Assembly: GCA_963989385.1 (NCBI GenBank)
Contig: OZ022498.1
Coordinates: forward strand, 7,075,501-7,139,500
Reading direction: 5' to 3'
Length of the DNA stretch: 64,000 nucleotides
Source of the DNA: Ctena decussata
Lineage: Eukaryota; Mollusca; Bivalvia; Lucinida; Lucinidae
Shown: piece by piece, positions 21,800-34,620 of the stretch
How positions within the stretch are numbered: position 1 is the stretch's first letter
Layout: every line of letters starts with the position of its first letter
The notes under the pieces: model-generated
Told to the model about the DNA's origin: nothing
The model's database searches: none
What the model saw: the letters and a program-made list of their open reading frames with translations, nothing else
Translations under genes and position numbers: made by a program

Positions 21800-24220
21800 T
21801 TTGTCAAGTTTTTAATTAAGCCCTTTTCGGCCCCATTTAACCCATTCGTGAAGCTGTTGAACGCCTCATCGCCATGTTCAATATCAGTATCTGTAAAACA
21901 AATATTTCCATAACAAATTTAAAAATAACCAGTGTTAACTTTTGTTAATTCGTGTAAAGAAATAATGATGAGTGGTAATTTTGACCATTTTGCCTCTGTT
22001 TGGGACCCTTAAAAAGGAATTAATATGATTTCTTATCCCTTATTCCATATATAAGATTCTTTTTTTTTTTTGGCTACTGATTCTAACATAATCTTACAAA
22101 TGCTTTAGTGTGCCCCTCTGTGAAGAATAATCATTATTTTGGGCAAATATTTTCGAATTTTCCCCTTTTGGGCCCCTTAGACTCCAAACCTATAGATGTA
22201 AGGCACCCAATTGCCATGTTTTTTTTTTATCAACATGTGTCAAACTTATTTTCATAATACACTTAAAAATAACCAGTATTGTCTGTTGTTAGTCTGTGGA
22301 AAGAAATATTGATTTTTGTTTTTAAATTTTGACCATCTTTGCTTTTTTAGCCCCTTACATTAATAAAACCAGGGCTCACAGTCCCATGATTGCAACTTTA
22401 CCAACGGTATATATAAGACTGTGCTGAGGCTGTGCTTTTTTCAACCTATTTCAATATGACATGCTGTAGTGTGTACCAATAAGAATAATGATCTCTATGT
22501 TGGGTGAATATTATTAAATATACCCCTTTTTGGCCCCTATAGACTTAGTCAGGAGAAATCGGGCTGCCCATTGCTATGTTTGCTATTACTATATGTCAAA
22601 CCAATATTTTCATAACAATTTAAAAAGAAAAAGTGTTGCATTCTCTTCATTCGTAGAGAGATTAAGTGATATGAGGTAATTTTTTGACGAGTTTTGCCCC
22701 TATTTGGGACCCTAAAATGGGTATAAAGTTGGTTTTGCATCCCTTATTGCAAATTCGCTAGTAGCATATATATATATAAGTCTATATTTTTCCTACTTAT
22801 TTTAACTTGACAAATGCTGTAGTGTGTTTCTCTGAGAGGCATGATCATTATTTATGGCAAATGGTTTCCATTTTTCCCTTTTTGGGCTCCTTGGGACTCC
22901 TTTTGGACCCTTTGGGACTCCAAACCTAGAGGTGTAAGGCACCCATTGCCATATTTTTATGTCTGTGTCAAACTTAAATTTTCATTTCAAATTTGAAAGT
23001 AAACTGTTTTGTTTTATGTTGGTCAGGATTAGTGATTTGTGTTAATTTTGACCATTTTTGTCCCTTTTAGAGCCCCTTAAAACAATAGGGAATGGGCTAC
23101 TCCCCCCCCCCCCCCCACCCCCGTTTCAAATTTACCTGCAGCATATATAAGCCTGCTCTTTTTTGCAACCAATTTCATCAGTTTAAATGGTGTAATGTGT
23201 TCCATTGTGAAAAACGGTCATTTTATTGGTAAACTATAAGCCTCAAACATACCCCCTTTGGGCCCCTATAGACGCAATCCCTGGAAATTTAGGGCCCGCC
23301 ATCGTCATGCTTTCTATCAGTATATGTCAAACTAGTATTTTCCTTACAAATATAAAAGTAATAAGTGTTGTCTTTTGTTGATTCGCAGTGAGAATAAGTG
23401 ATTTATATGGTAATTTTGACCATTTTTGCCCCTTTTTGGGCCCTTTTAATGGATATAAATAGCCTTTCCGACCCTTAAAATGTCAAACTTTCATCAAATT
23501 AAGTAGAATACATACTTCAATAGCAGAAGGATCACAAGTTAGAGCTGCAATACATTTAATATGGTTGCAAATCTGTGGTAATAGTATAACCTTCCGTTTT
23601 ATTTTTTTGCATAAGGTATGTCTTGTTCCCATGGTTACCGTCTAAAATCAGCTTTGCCCCACTCAGTGTTTTCATTTTCTAAAAGTGGAAAGCCTCCTGT
23701 TTGACATTAAAGTATGCATAAGTGTCACAGAAGTGTGCGTTTTTTAAACATGATGATTAAAAATGCCTAAAAATAGGGTTTTGCAATACCTGGTTACCCC
23801 ACCCACATTTGCAGTACAGTAGGTATAGAAAGACATTGGAACAATATTGGTTTAATGTTTCACATTAATAACATAAGTCCCTAGTTTTTAGATTTAAAGA
23901 GTTTTTGATGAAACCTAGCCTATTCTAGGAGATATTGAAGTGCAGAAAGTGTGAATTTCTGTTGAATATTTTGGCGTTTTTCTGCAAAAACAGAAAAACG
24001 CGGTTACCATGGCAACGGGATGGTAAATGAACAAACGAAGTGCGAATTACTTGTTTTTGTGTGACAACAAAAAAAGGGAGAAAGTTTGAAAAAGAACTGC
24101 CGACCTTGCGTTTCCGGCCCTCTATACAAAAAGTCTGGTGCTTACAGAGAATTGGTATTAAGAGGCGAAATCGAAACTTTTTGGACCCTTTTTGTATAGA
24201 AACTCTTTTTATACAAAGCC
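21800..24220 (-). repeat. Right arm of the long inverted pair
   Basis: Its reverse complement matches 15255-16920. The outer end (TTGGTATTA near 24213) corresponds to TAATACCAA near 15262, with AAAAGTCTGGTGCTT, CGGTTACCATGGCAACGG and CTGGTTACCCCACCCAC all in mirrored order. The inner part has about five of the 340-bp units rather than three. Identity is visibly below that of recent repeats here, roughly three quarters by eye. Confidence 0.75.
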
Positions 24221-24346
24221 TCACATTTCTGAAAAATTATGATTTGGATATGAATAAAATAAAATAACCCTAAAAGGAAGCAATTCGAAAATCTGCTATC
24301 TCTGGCCGATATGGGGGTTGCCTTTTGCAGTTAGGAGCAAACGGAC

Positions 24347-24566
24347 TACAGTCAGCTCTCGATATCGCGAACACTGATAACTCAAAATACCCTCAAATGT
24401 CCAAGAAAATTGTCAGAACACATTTCATAAATTTCTTTACATTTCAACACCTGTTATCTCAAACTACTGCTATCTCAAAGTAAATTTTCTGGGACCAGAA
24501 AATTTACTTTGAAATATCAGTAGTTTCAGGTAAAGTTTGACTTCGAGATATCGAGAGTTAAGTGTA
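24347..24566. mobile_element. pogo/Tigger-like MITE, copy 2 of 2
   Basis: The terminal inverted repeats TACAGTCAGCTCTCGATATC and GATATCGAGAGTTAAGTGTA are flanked by TA-type ends. The centre contains AAGTAAATTTTCTGG and its complement. TIRs of the CAGTC...CTCTCGATATC type with a TA target are a family trait of pogo/Tigger elements in the Tc1-mariner superfamily, as I recall it. Non-coding. Confidence 0.7.
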
Positions 24567-26386
24567 TATGAGTCTACGTTTACAGATTTCTGTTTGCGTC
24601 TTTATTAGCGAAACAAAAATTATGACCTTCTGTCTGCTTCCCTGACCAAGGAAACCCTGCCGCAAAGAGATCTACTCTCTTTTGTTCCCAACAGATCAAC
24701 CTGGCGGGAATATTCATATAATAGTACTTTGAAAATGTATTTATGGGAAGCTAGAAAATCGGACTCGTTCTTTCAGCGCCTGCAACAGGGATAAAATGGC
24801 ACATATTTATTGACTTATTATCATTTGTTGTTCTTCTTTTCCCCCCTTTTAATTCATTTTTTCCTGGGTTTTTATTTCATCTAGGGTTGGTCTGTGTCAA
24901 ACCCGAAATACTTTGTTTCAGGTTAATCTCGTTTGCTTTTATGCTGCCCATGAAATGTTTCATCTAAATGAATTCATAAATTCACCTATCTAATCTGATG
25001 TCCTTTTGTACTAAAGCATACATGTAGTTGAAAGTAGACTTTGTCCTGTTTCTATCATACGCATCACTTGCCGACATGATGCTAGCTCGATAATGCGTCT
25101 TCCCTGTTTGAAACATCTGCGTTACAGTCGGGTCAATACGTTTGATGGGGCAGCTGCCTGAAAGCATAGCCTTTGGGCATATGCGATCTGCGAAGACTTA
25201 AATTATACTGCCAATTCATTCAGTTTGACAACAGCGTGAATTATTCGTTTTTAAACGGTTTAATCTATGTACATGAACTATCAGCGAAGAATGTACAGTT
25301 TGATCGGACTCTTCACTGATACCCCATATATCCTAAATCTCTTTTCACTTGTCCGGGGTACACATTCTAAAACAAGATATTGGCTAAATACAAGGCACGC
25401 AATGGACATATTGAAAAAAAACCTTTTATGATTAAACAACATTAGAAAAACAATGATCATATTACACAGGAATACCAGGTATCTATCCTAAACATTGGGA
25501 CTCGATTATCTATGAAAAGAATTATCAATAAATATAATAACAGCAGATTAACTTTACTACCCGGCAAATTAAAAAAATGAATAAAAATATGATTGGCGGT
25601 ATAACAAATAGGGCATGGCTTCACTGGGTCTGCTGGTCTCAGCTGGTTCTGATATTTTTAAAGCATATTTCTATACACCAATGTTTAGGTGAATGCCGAA
25701 ATGTCCGATCTTTCTTTGAATCAGTCAGTTGAGCGTAACATCTTGCACAGCTGTTAGAATGTCTCCAATTACGTTATATGAATATAACCTTGTACATGTC
25801 ATGTACATGAACATGTCTCCATAAAATAACGCTCATGTTTCTGTAGTTCTGACAGAGCTTTGAGTTACACAGCCCCGGATCCAGGGGGTGGGCTTTTGGG
25901 CTTCAGCCCCAACATCTGGGCCTTTGCGTTATATATAATATGTAGGGATCCAGATGATAAGGAGTATTTGATGACAGTTTGAGGTAATTTATCCATGTGG
26001 CTAGATTAAAATATATGTTGTGACATCTCATTAGAATCGCCTGGGCGAGGCGAGTCTATGGTGATGTAACGACATACATTTAAAGGCAAAATGACATTGA
26101 TCCTTAATTATGTCATATATTTTCAAGCTCCTTCCTCCTGCTCCCCCCCCCACACACACACACATACAACTGGGCAGCTCCCAAGCTCCCAGCCCCACCA
26201 GTTATCCAGAGCCCCACCAGGGCATCGACTTGCTAGTTTCTTTGCATTCCTTGTCTACTTCTGCTTCATTCCTTTCTTCAAATCCTTCTAATCACAGAGG
26301 CCAAGAACAGTCCTGCTGACCAAGTCTTTTTTCCTTCGATTTTCCTTCCTAGCTGTCCCACTGTCTGTGTCAGTCACTGCTGCCTT

Positions 26387-27668
26387 ATACCGTATACACG
26401 GTAATTTTCGCGGGTTCAAATTTTCGCGGTAAAGGGTCGAAAACATAAACAAAAAATTTCGCGGTTTTTTTTATTTTCGCGGTTAGCAACATGCGCGAAA
26501 GGGAAAACTATTTCTTTTTCACTTGAGACAGTTCGTTCGTGAACCTGCGGCAGGGCCAGCGCAGGTTAATGAAAGAACTGGCTCAAGTGAAAAATACCAG
26601 CAACTACCAAAGCAAACAGAAACAAAATATATGAACTCTTTGTCTACAGAAGACACTTTGTAAGAAACTGAAAATTATTCGCGATTTTAATATTTGCGGT
26701 TTCTAAGTCACCGCGAAATACAGCGAAAAATGGAAGTAAAAAGTATGCAAAGACCAGGAACTGAAACAATCAAAATCCAAATCCAGCCCACAAACCATAG
26801 TTGGAAACAACTAAGATTACAAAAAATCAAGATACAGAAAACATATGGCCAACCGAGTGAGCAGCTTGTTCCCAAAAGGTGGCCACTCAGCAACCCAAAC
26901 CGAACCAAAAATAATAAGAACAAACATAAGGTAAAACATCACAGAAACTCTGACACCAAAAGCAGGCAACAGAGAACCACAACAGAACTACCGCCTTGGA
27001 ACGGTCAGTAGTGAATTACTGGGGTGCTTAAATCGATTTTACAGGCCCAACCTCACCCTCAGTATCTGAAGTGGTACAAAACATTTAGTTGGTTGTTCGG
27101 TTCGCATGATAACCCTCTAACTCGTCAATGAATCATCACGGTAAACACATAAATCAAATTTCAACACCATGAAGAAGCAAAGACGAGGACTCAACAGATA
27201 CAACGGGCCGTCTGACAGGTGGAGATCCCTGTCCTGCCAAACAACCCCACTGGAAATCTGAAGCAAAAGAAGGTCACCAGTTGAGCCCGGTGGACCAAGC
27301 AACAGACAAAAAGGCTCCGGTCCCAACCAACTAAAATATATAGCTTTAGGTCGGGGCCATCATAGAGTCTGACGCCCGATCCCCCGGTGTGCAATTAAAG
27401 AGTGCAGCAAAGTTATCAACCGTGATTGGGTTAATCACTAAGTATGCAGACTGTCGCATAACATTTAAATTATAGCCAATACGTTTGTGACGTATTATAA
27501 TTTTTCGGAATTGATCAGAAAAATCAGTCCTACCCTTAATCTTTTTGAATTTGTATACTAAGTCACCATAAAATTCTGGTTCCGATAGGCCTTGGTGTAA
27601 AAGAAATTTTAACCCAACATCAAATTTAATTTAATAAATACACCGCAAAAATTATCTTACATACGGTA
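26387..27668. mobile_element. TACCGTA-ended MITE split by a Penelope-like insertion
   Basis: The left end TACCGTATACACGGTAATTT followed by TCGCGGG is mirrored by CACCGCAAAAATTATC and CATACGGTA at the right. TTTCGCGGT-type blocks recur inside. The retroelement fragment at 26731-27627 sits near the right end, so the MITE is older than that insertion. Without the insert it is about 385 bp. Confidence 0.65.
26731..27627 (-). pseudogene. 5'-truncated Penelope-like retroelement, copy 1
   Basis: The minus-strand sequence matches the last 230 or so bases of the RT ORF of the copy at 49622-51240 and the whole non-coding tail. It ends at the same 3' terminus (plus-strand AGTAAAAAGTATGCAAAGAC at 26735). 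The 5' break is at about 27627, where similarity stops. The RT catalytic part is absent, so it is a dead copy. Confidence 0.75.
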
Positions 27669-28756
27669 GGTGATAATCATTGTATTTATGTCCATGTCAT
27701 CATACCTCAGGCCGATGAGAGATACCAATTTCTCACCTAGTGTTGTTTGCTGCTACATCTCGATTCATAAACTTCTCAAGGTCAAATCTCTGTCTAGGGT
27801 GGAATGGCTTTCCGGTCGTCTTCAGATAAACTCAAAAGGACGTAATCACGAGCTCATGACCTATTTCCATGAGAAATGTAGCGTTAAATCAATGTTGCTT
27901 CAACGTTGTTACAAATTGTTTCAACACCATGACGTTAAATCCACGTTTATTCAAAGGTTGTTTGCCCGCATGGTTACTGTACATGGTTCATGTTACTTGC
28001 GCTTTGTATAAATCGAAATATGCTAGTAGCCGGTTGTGTTTGACGATGTCTTGCACAATGGATAATCAAACTGCTCAATTCGTATTATCGTTAAAAGTGC
28101 ATTTACAATCTGCTTCGAAAAAGGTATACCCTTACAATACTGGCATAACTTGCAGATGGCCCATTTGAAAGGTGCAGCAATCCCTTCATAAACAACGCCA
28201 AGTATTGTAGGTCGGTGCCTATAATTCTCCAGGCACTGATACACATAGCACAAAAATCCAAGAGTCATTCGAAGCATTTATGATGTTTCCAGTAGAGTTC
28301 TTTCGAATAAGACGCAGCTGTATAAGTAGCTGTATCGGGACGCATCGGAGAGGGAGAAATCATTAATGCAATTTTGAAACACATCTATATAATACCGTCA
28401 AATGTTAGTTTGCAGAAGATAGATTAATTTGTTTTACATACGATTATGGCTTTTAGTTTTTGTTAAAGAGTTCTGGTGTATGTCTGCCCAGTACTTCATT
28501 GTCCTCAGCCGCTTAATATTTTGGTGATTTTGAAAATAGTGCTATCCGTCCGTCTTTCCGTTCGACTGTCATACTTTCGTTCCCATACTCTTTGAAGTGG
28601 TTGTAATAAGCCCAAATTTGGCGAACAATGCTATCCTCCCTTGTCAACAATAATATCCTCCCTTGTTCTCAGTTATATTGAAAAGCTTTAACAGGCAATG
28701 TCCTAATGTTTAGTTTAGTATCTCGTCGGCTGGTTGGTTACTTTTGGATGTAAAGG

Positions 28757-28874
28757 GCCTTTAAGGTAGTATTTCAGTCTATAACGAGTTGCCTGTTAGA
28801 GATAGGGGACAGGACAGACGAGAGAAAAAACAGCCAAAACAGTCCTCACCCGCACCTACTGCAAGCACGGTAGA
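28757..28874 (-). repeat. TGTGCTTGCAGTAG-family repeat, minus strand
   Basis: The reverse complement carries ACCGTGCTTGCAGTAG, then TTTTCTCTCGTCTGTC, then TATAGACTGAAATACT, matching the copies at 8164, 29459 and 30096. It is truncated at the 3' side. Confidence 0.55.
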
Positions 28875-29179
28875 CCTTGTCCCGCTTTAAGCCAGTTTAC
28901 CAATGAGTTCTTTTTTACCGTTTGGAGTTTTGAAAGTCTCCATAGTCCTATAAGTGGTAAAAACGTCTAAACTCAAATAATTGTAAAATGCGGTTCAACT
29001 GTCGCGTTTGGTAATAAAATGTGGGCTGATGTTCATATATTGAGTCATATAACTGGCAAAAAAAGGACAGAAAACAAGTTTTTAAAAAATAACAATTCGC
29101 TTCACAAAATACAATCTCCTGGTCTGGTTTCCTGTCTATCAATTCTACATGAACATAGGTGGGATAGTGATTAGGGCTC

Positions 29180-30700
29180 CGCGCCTGTACATTGTATTTT
29201 TACCATTTTATTCAACATATTGGAATCAAAAGTAGGGCATTAAAATGACCCAAATAGGTCAAACCCTATCTATGTGAAACTCAGGGACGTTTTATTTGTT
29301 TGAGGCTGGCTTATCACGGTTATTTACAACGACGGAACTATACTGAGAAGCTTGCAGCGGTACAGTGGACTCGACAGTATCGGATCATCGACAGAAAGAA
29401 AAAAACAATGACTATTGGGTAACTCTCAGTGCAACGGCGTACTACTTATTTGGATAGCCCTACTGTGCTTGCAGTAGCTGCGGGTCGGGGTTGTTTGACT
29501 ATTTTGTTCTCTCGTCTATCTCTATTTTCTATCGTCCTCTCTGTGGGAGAAGAAGGCTCGACATAGTCTGAAATAATGTCTCAAAGAGCCAATAAACCCA
29601 AACCAAGCCAACCAACCTGATTCCCCTTCGACAGATGCAAAAGCGATGGGTCCCATGCCTGTACATTGTAATTTTATCATTTAAATCGGGCTCATTATAT
29701 CGAAAGTTAGACCAAAATAAATTTTCAAATCCGTTCTATGTGGAACTCAAGCTTGTTTTATTTGTTTAAAGTTGGCAGTGAGAACCTTGCAGCGATACCT
29801 CATGATAAAATAGTTCATGAATGTTTACCATGATACAGCAATGGGGCCTTGAAGCTTTAAAAGTTTCATGGTGTAGTTTAAACAAGAATAACAGTGCCTT
29901 GCTTACATGTATCAGTTTTAGAACAGCATGACATGCAAAATATGGTACTAGAGCCCATATGTAAAACAAGAGTTCCGCGAAACACTATGTCGCACCTGCT
30001 TTGCACCTTTACATTAAAAACTCAATTAAAGCATCATTATGTCACACATGCAAATTTGGTCAAAATCCCTTCAGTAGTTTATGAGATAGCTTGACTTGTT
30101 TGACTATTTTGTTCTCTCGTCTATCTCTATTTTCTAGCGTCCTCTCTGTGGGAGAAGAAGGCTCGACATAGTCTGAAATAATGTCTCAAAGAGCCAATAA
30201 ACACAAACCAAACCAACCAACCTGATTCCCCTTCGACAGATGCAAAAGCGGTGGGTCCCATGCCTGTACATTGTAATTTTATCATTTAAATCGGGCTCAT
30301 TATATCGAAAGTTAGACCAAAATAAATTTTCAAATCCGTTCTATGTGGAACTCAAGCTTGTTTTATTTGTTTAAAGTTGGCAGTGAGAACCTTGCAGCGA
30401 TACCTCATGATAAAATAGTTCATGAATGTTTACCATAATACAGCAATGGGGCCTTGAAGCTTTAAAAGTTTCATGGTGTAGTTTAAACAAGAATAACAGT
30501 GCCTTGCTTACATGTATCAGTTTTAGAACAGCATGACATGCAAAATAGGGTACTAGAGCCCATATGTAAAACAAGAGTTCCGCGAAACACTATGTCGCAC
30601 CTGCTTTGCACCTTTACATTAAAAACTCAATTAAAGCATCATTATGTCACACATGCAAATTTGGTCAAAATCCCTTCAGTAGTTTATGAGATAGCTTAAC
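29180..30700 (+). repeat. Exact 605-bp tandem duplication plus an older diverged unit
   Basis: 29491-30095 and 30096-30700 align end to end with about six substitutions and no indels seen, i.e. near 99% identity. Examples are GCGATGGG versus GCGGTGGG, and ATATGGTAC versus ATAGGGTAC. Both units start with the TGTTTGACTATTTTGTTCTC part of the 8164-family repeat. The stretch 29180-29490 is a much more diverged relative, with GCCTGTACATTGTA and GTTTTATTTGTTT shared. The incidental 67-codon frames are duplicated with it. Confidence 0.9.
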
Positions 30701-30986
30701 AGTTTTTTTTTTCGCTATTTTCAGTAACGGTGGATGGCGGCTGTAATGGATGGTCAATTTGAAACACTTGAAGTAGCTTCATGCAAGGATCATTCTGGAA
30801 CAAATTTGATGCAATTTCATTCAGGGGTTCTAGAAAAAAATGTCATTTTTATGTTTTTCTATAATTAATAACGGTGGCTGGCGGCCATCTTAGATAATTT
30901 CCAATCACTTAATTTGAAAGAACTTCATTAATGGACAATGCTGACCAAATCTGACCAAAATCCGTTCATGTTTACTTGAGATATTG

Positions 30987-31449
30987 GAAGTAAAAAGTAT
31001 GCAAAGACCAGGAACTGAAACAATCAAAATCCAAATCCAGCCCTCAAACCATAGTTGGAAACAACTAAGATTACAAATAATCAAGATACAGAGAACATAT
31101 GGCCAACCGAGTGAGCAGCTTGTTCCCAAAAGGTGGCCACTCAGCAACCCAAACCGAACCAAAAATAATAAGAACAAACATAAGGTAAAACATCACAGAA
31201 ACTCTGACACCAAAAGCAGGCAACAGAGAACCACAACAGAACTACCGCCTTGGAACGGTCAGTAATGAATTACTGGGGGGCTTAAATCGATTTTACAGGC
31301 CCAACCTCACCCTCAGTTTCTGAAGTGGTACAAAACATTTAGTTGGTTGTTCGGTTCGCATGATAACCCTCTAACTCGTCAATGAATCATCACGGTTAAC
31401 ACATAAATCAAATTTCAACACCATGAAGAAGCAAAGACGAGGACTCAGT
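30987..31449 (-). pseudogene. 5'-truncated Penelope-like retroelement, copy 2
   Basis: Only the non-coding tail remains. It shares the 3' terminus AGTAAAAAGTATGCAAAG at 30989 with the other copies and stops abruptly at about 31449 after GCAAAGACGAGGACTCA. No RT sequence is left. The common 3' end with variable 5' breaks is the pattern of target-primed reverse transcription. Confidence 0.8.
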
Positions 31450-31806
31450 TTAGCAAAATAAGGCTTGTAAACAGAAAGTAGGTCACTGTGACCTTATGCC
31501 GCTACATTTTTTTATTTTAAAGATTTACTCCCTTGATAATAATAGCAAAAAATATTTGATAAAATGTTTCATGCAATACCTCCGACATGGTCTAACTATA
31601 CATTTGAAATAGAGTTTAGATAATAATATATAATAATAAGTGACTTTAAACAAAAACTAAGATAATTATTAAAACTTTCGCGGACCGCACTCGAAATCGC
31701 ATTATTGGACAAAAATAATTTATTCATACGCCACAATCATATGCACAAATAAGAAAAATACCTGTACAAGATCATATGACACGTGGTCAAAATCGATACT
31801 CTTACA

Positions 31807-32320
31807 CACACCGGGTAGGCGGCAATCCTGAACACTCGCGGCAATCCTGAACGCGGGTCAAAACTTTACGCGATTGTTTAGGTAACTCAGTTTATTATGT
31901 TTTATTTCATTTAATCTAAAGATTTTTGGTAAAATATTTATTACGGATCTAAAGCAGTATGTCTGAAAATTTCCCTCAAAAAGAATTTACTTCACAAGGT
32001 CTTTACTAAATGTCGCAATGCCTACTTATATTTTAACCATGCACTTTTAGACTGGCAATTCGGTTTTCTGACTCATATTCTAAATCATTCAAGGTCAAAT
32101 TGAATAAAGCATAGTCTTCTGATATACTTGAATGTCTTCCCTAAACACATGTAAAAGTTCTAGGGTCTAAGTTAAATTTTGACCGTACTGGGAGGGGGGT
32201 AAAAATGCAAGGGTGAAAATTTCTGGCAATCGAAAACGTCTTTTCCTAAACTCGGTTGCAATCGACTAACACAGGGCATGGCAATCGATGACGAAAATGA
32301 TGTAAAAACAAACTGTTTCT
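31807..32320 (+). repeat. Left long terminal inverted repeat of the 9.2-kb element
   Basis: The first 28 bp are perfect against the right end. GGCAATC occurs at 31821, 31840, 32225 and 32280, that is 14, 33, 418 and 473 bp from the terminus. The first two sit in a direct repeat CGGCAATCCTGAAC. Such repeated subterminal motifs are usual binding sites for transposases; the binding role here is inferred. Confidence 0.75.
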
Positions 32321-32759
32321 AGATTAAAATAGGCTGCATTATTTTGCATTTAATGACATGCACCCTCAAGATTGAGTGATTCTGCTAACAGACATGAGAT
32401 TGCATTGAAATCCATGTATGTCTTGAAGAAGATTTATGCCTGGAAACATTCAAATACATTTTATATGGGTAAAAGCCTTTTGCTTGTTTTTGTCGCTGAA
32501 ATTGTTGTTCTTGATATCGACTTATTGTAAAGGCCGTTGTAATTATTGCTGTCTTTGTTTACGGTATTTGTCTAAACCAGACTCTCGAAAAACACAACGA
32601 AGCGCAGTACATGTATTATTGCTGTAAATACCCATCTTTCTCCTATATCAAATAGATTCTACTATGGTTGCTGTTGTGATTATTGTTATAGCTGTTGTCA
32701 GGCTCTCTCCCAAAACAAAACACAAAGTGATCAATATTCTAATTCCCTGCAACAGTTTG

Positions 32760-33690
32760 CTAGCATGGGATTTGCCATTTAACGACGAATCTCATGAATG
32801 GTATTATCAAGCTTGGTATCGAATACCATAAGGTTTGCCAGTCGACAAATCTCATGCATACCAGTATTCAAATCCCATGCGTAGTATTGCTTAGCAAGGT
32901 ATTGACTAGCTTGGGATTCGTCATTCGATGAAATCCATGCATGGAATTTGAATGAACAGCATGACATTGGGTCGTGTGTTTGCTTTTTGACATTTGATGA
33001 ATCCCAGGCATGATACGTGTACTAGAATTCCGCAATGGAATTGTTTAATACCTTATTGGGAAGCACGTGTTGGCTATTCGACGAATCTCATATATGGTAT
33101 CTAAATCTCAGGCAAAGTATTGCCAAGCATGAAGCATGGTATTGGCTAGCATGGTATTAGCCAGTTGATTAAACCTATGCATGGTATTCGAACCCGATAC
33201 CATACTGGGCATAACACATACATGTATGCTATTCGGATACCATGCATGACATTCCTCGAATGGCGAACCCCAGGCTACCCACAATTCTGCTGGGCAGTAC
33301 TGCCCATGGGATTGGGTTCTGTGCATGGGATTTGTCAACTGACAAATAATCCTATGCTAGTCATACCATGCTTGGCAATTCCGTGCATAGACTAGCCTGA
33401 AGATAGCAGTTTGACGAGTTCGACGCATGATATCCGAAGCATTTACATGATATTGTCCATCATGGTATTGGCTAGCATGGAATTTGCCTCTCTACGAATT
33501 CCAGGTATGTTATTCAAGTCCTATTGGTGAGTTTGCCAACTATGGTATTGTCTTGCATTTGGTTTGCCTTTCGACGAATCCCATATATGGTATTCGAATG
33601 CCATATATAACATTGCCCAGTTTGATACTGGCTAGCACGGAATTGGCAATCGACGAATCCCGTGCATATATAGTGTTCGAATCCCATTCA
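32760..33690. repeat. CATGCATGGTATT-rich cryptic repeat, left block
   Basis: Short words (GCATGGTATTGGCTAGCATG, CGACGAATCCCATGCATGG, TATTCGAATCCCATGCA) recur every 20-70 bp without a fixed period. Many are self-complementary around CATG or TCGA, so the tract reads similarly on both strands. A sister block lies at 39200-39960, giving rough mirror symmetry inside the element. Confidence 0.7.
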
Positions 33691-34000
33691 TGTTTTTTTT
33701 CTGGGCGTAGAAGTTAAGAAAAACAGAAGTCATGAATAGTTTCTAAGCCTAGAAGTTCTATTATAGAGTTAGTCTAACTAGTAGTTAATGAGTTCCACTG
33801 AATTCAGAAATCGACGTTACGAGTTGTTACGTCAATATTGACCCAGTTAATATTATGGTTCCCCTCTTCATTTAAATGTAAGTAGACCTGGAACCAAGTT
33901 TTATGCTGGCCGGTTTACATCGCGGAATGATTATGTACAAAGTAGTTAGGTATTTTGTCAACGTATATAAGAAGTTTAAGACCTGAGTATCTCCATGTAA

Positions 34001-34620
34001 TACACTGCTCAAAATATTTAAAGGAACAGCAAGTATTTTACCATAGATGTTACTACAACATATGCCCAGTTTAACGGCCCATAAATTTGACCGTCAGTGA
34101 GCAAGAATTTCTATCTTTTTGCAGCACTTTTAAGAACAATCGAAGTTTCAGACGATCAAAATTTAAACACAACAGATGCCCTGCTCATTTCCATGGTACA
34201 AGTTTTGCAATTTTCTTATTTTCTGAGAATGAGTAATTTTGTTGAAGTCTATAAAATCTGATAAACTTCAGTTCAAAGGGATCTTCTCATTAAGGTTCAT
34301 CTTGAAAGACATTCATTTTCATAGACAAAATGGTTCTTTTGATTTTGGTTGAAATTTTTACGCTTTTTACCTGTTCTGAAACTTTGCAAATTTTTAGCAA
34401 AATTCCAGTTGAACTTAAACCTGTGCATGGATAAGGGCAGGACAAATATCGGATCGAAAATTGTGCAGTCAGTAACTTCGCCCCTCTTTGAAATATGGCA
34501 AAATAAATGGAAATTCCGTGTCTTTATCGATCGAAAGTATATAACCTCAAAGTGGGGATGCGTTGCACTGTCGTCTATGGAAAAATATCAGGTGTTCCTT
34601 TAAATATTTTTAGCAGTGTA
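34001..34620. mobile_element. TA-flanked MITE (CACTGCTCAAAATATTTAAA ends) inside the 9.2-kb element
   Basis: TACACTGCTCAAAATATTTA at 34001 is mirrored by TAAATATTTTTAGCAGTGTA ending at 34620. The 30-bp repeats have few mismatches and are flanked by TA, which suggests a Tc1/mariner-type target. The 620-bp interior has an 84-codon frame with no recognisable domain. It inserted into the larger element and so is younger. Confidence 0.75.

Noticed and set aside
13603..24355. Inverted TAGTCCGTTTGCTCC at 13603 and 24341 as ends of a 10.7-kb element
   Set aside because: Only about 15 bp agree and nothing further inward aligns; a match this size is expected by chance in 64 kb.
31807..31834. True recombination signal sequence (RAG-type heptamer/nonamer)
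   Set aside because: The end is CACACCG rather than CACAGTG or CACTATG, and I see no nonamer at 12 or 23 bp. Only the CAC start and the 5-bp duplication agree, so this is kept as a weak hypothesis.
34349..34603. 84-codon frame inside the TA-flanked MITE as a host or transposase gene
   Set aside because: It crosses into the terminal inverted repeat, has no catalytic motif, and the element is far too short for a Tc1/mariner transposase.
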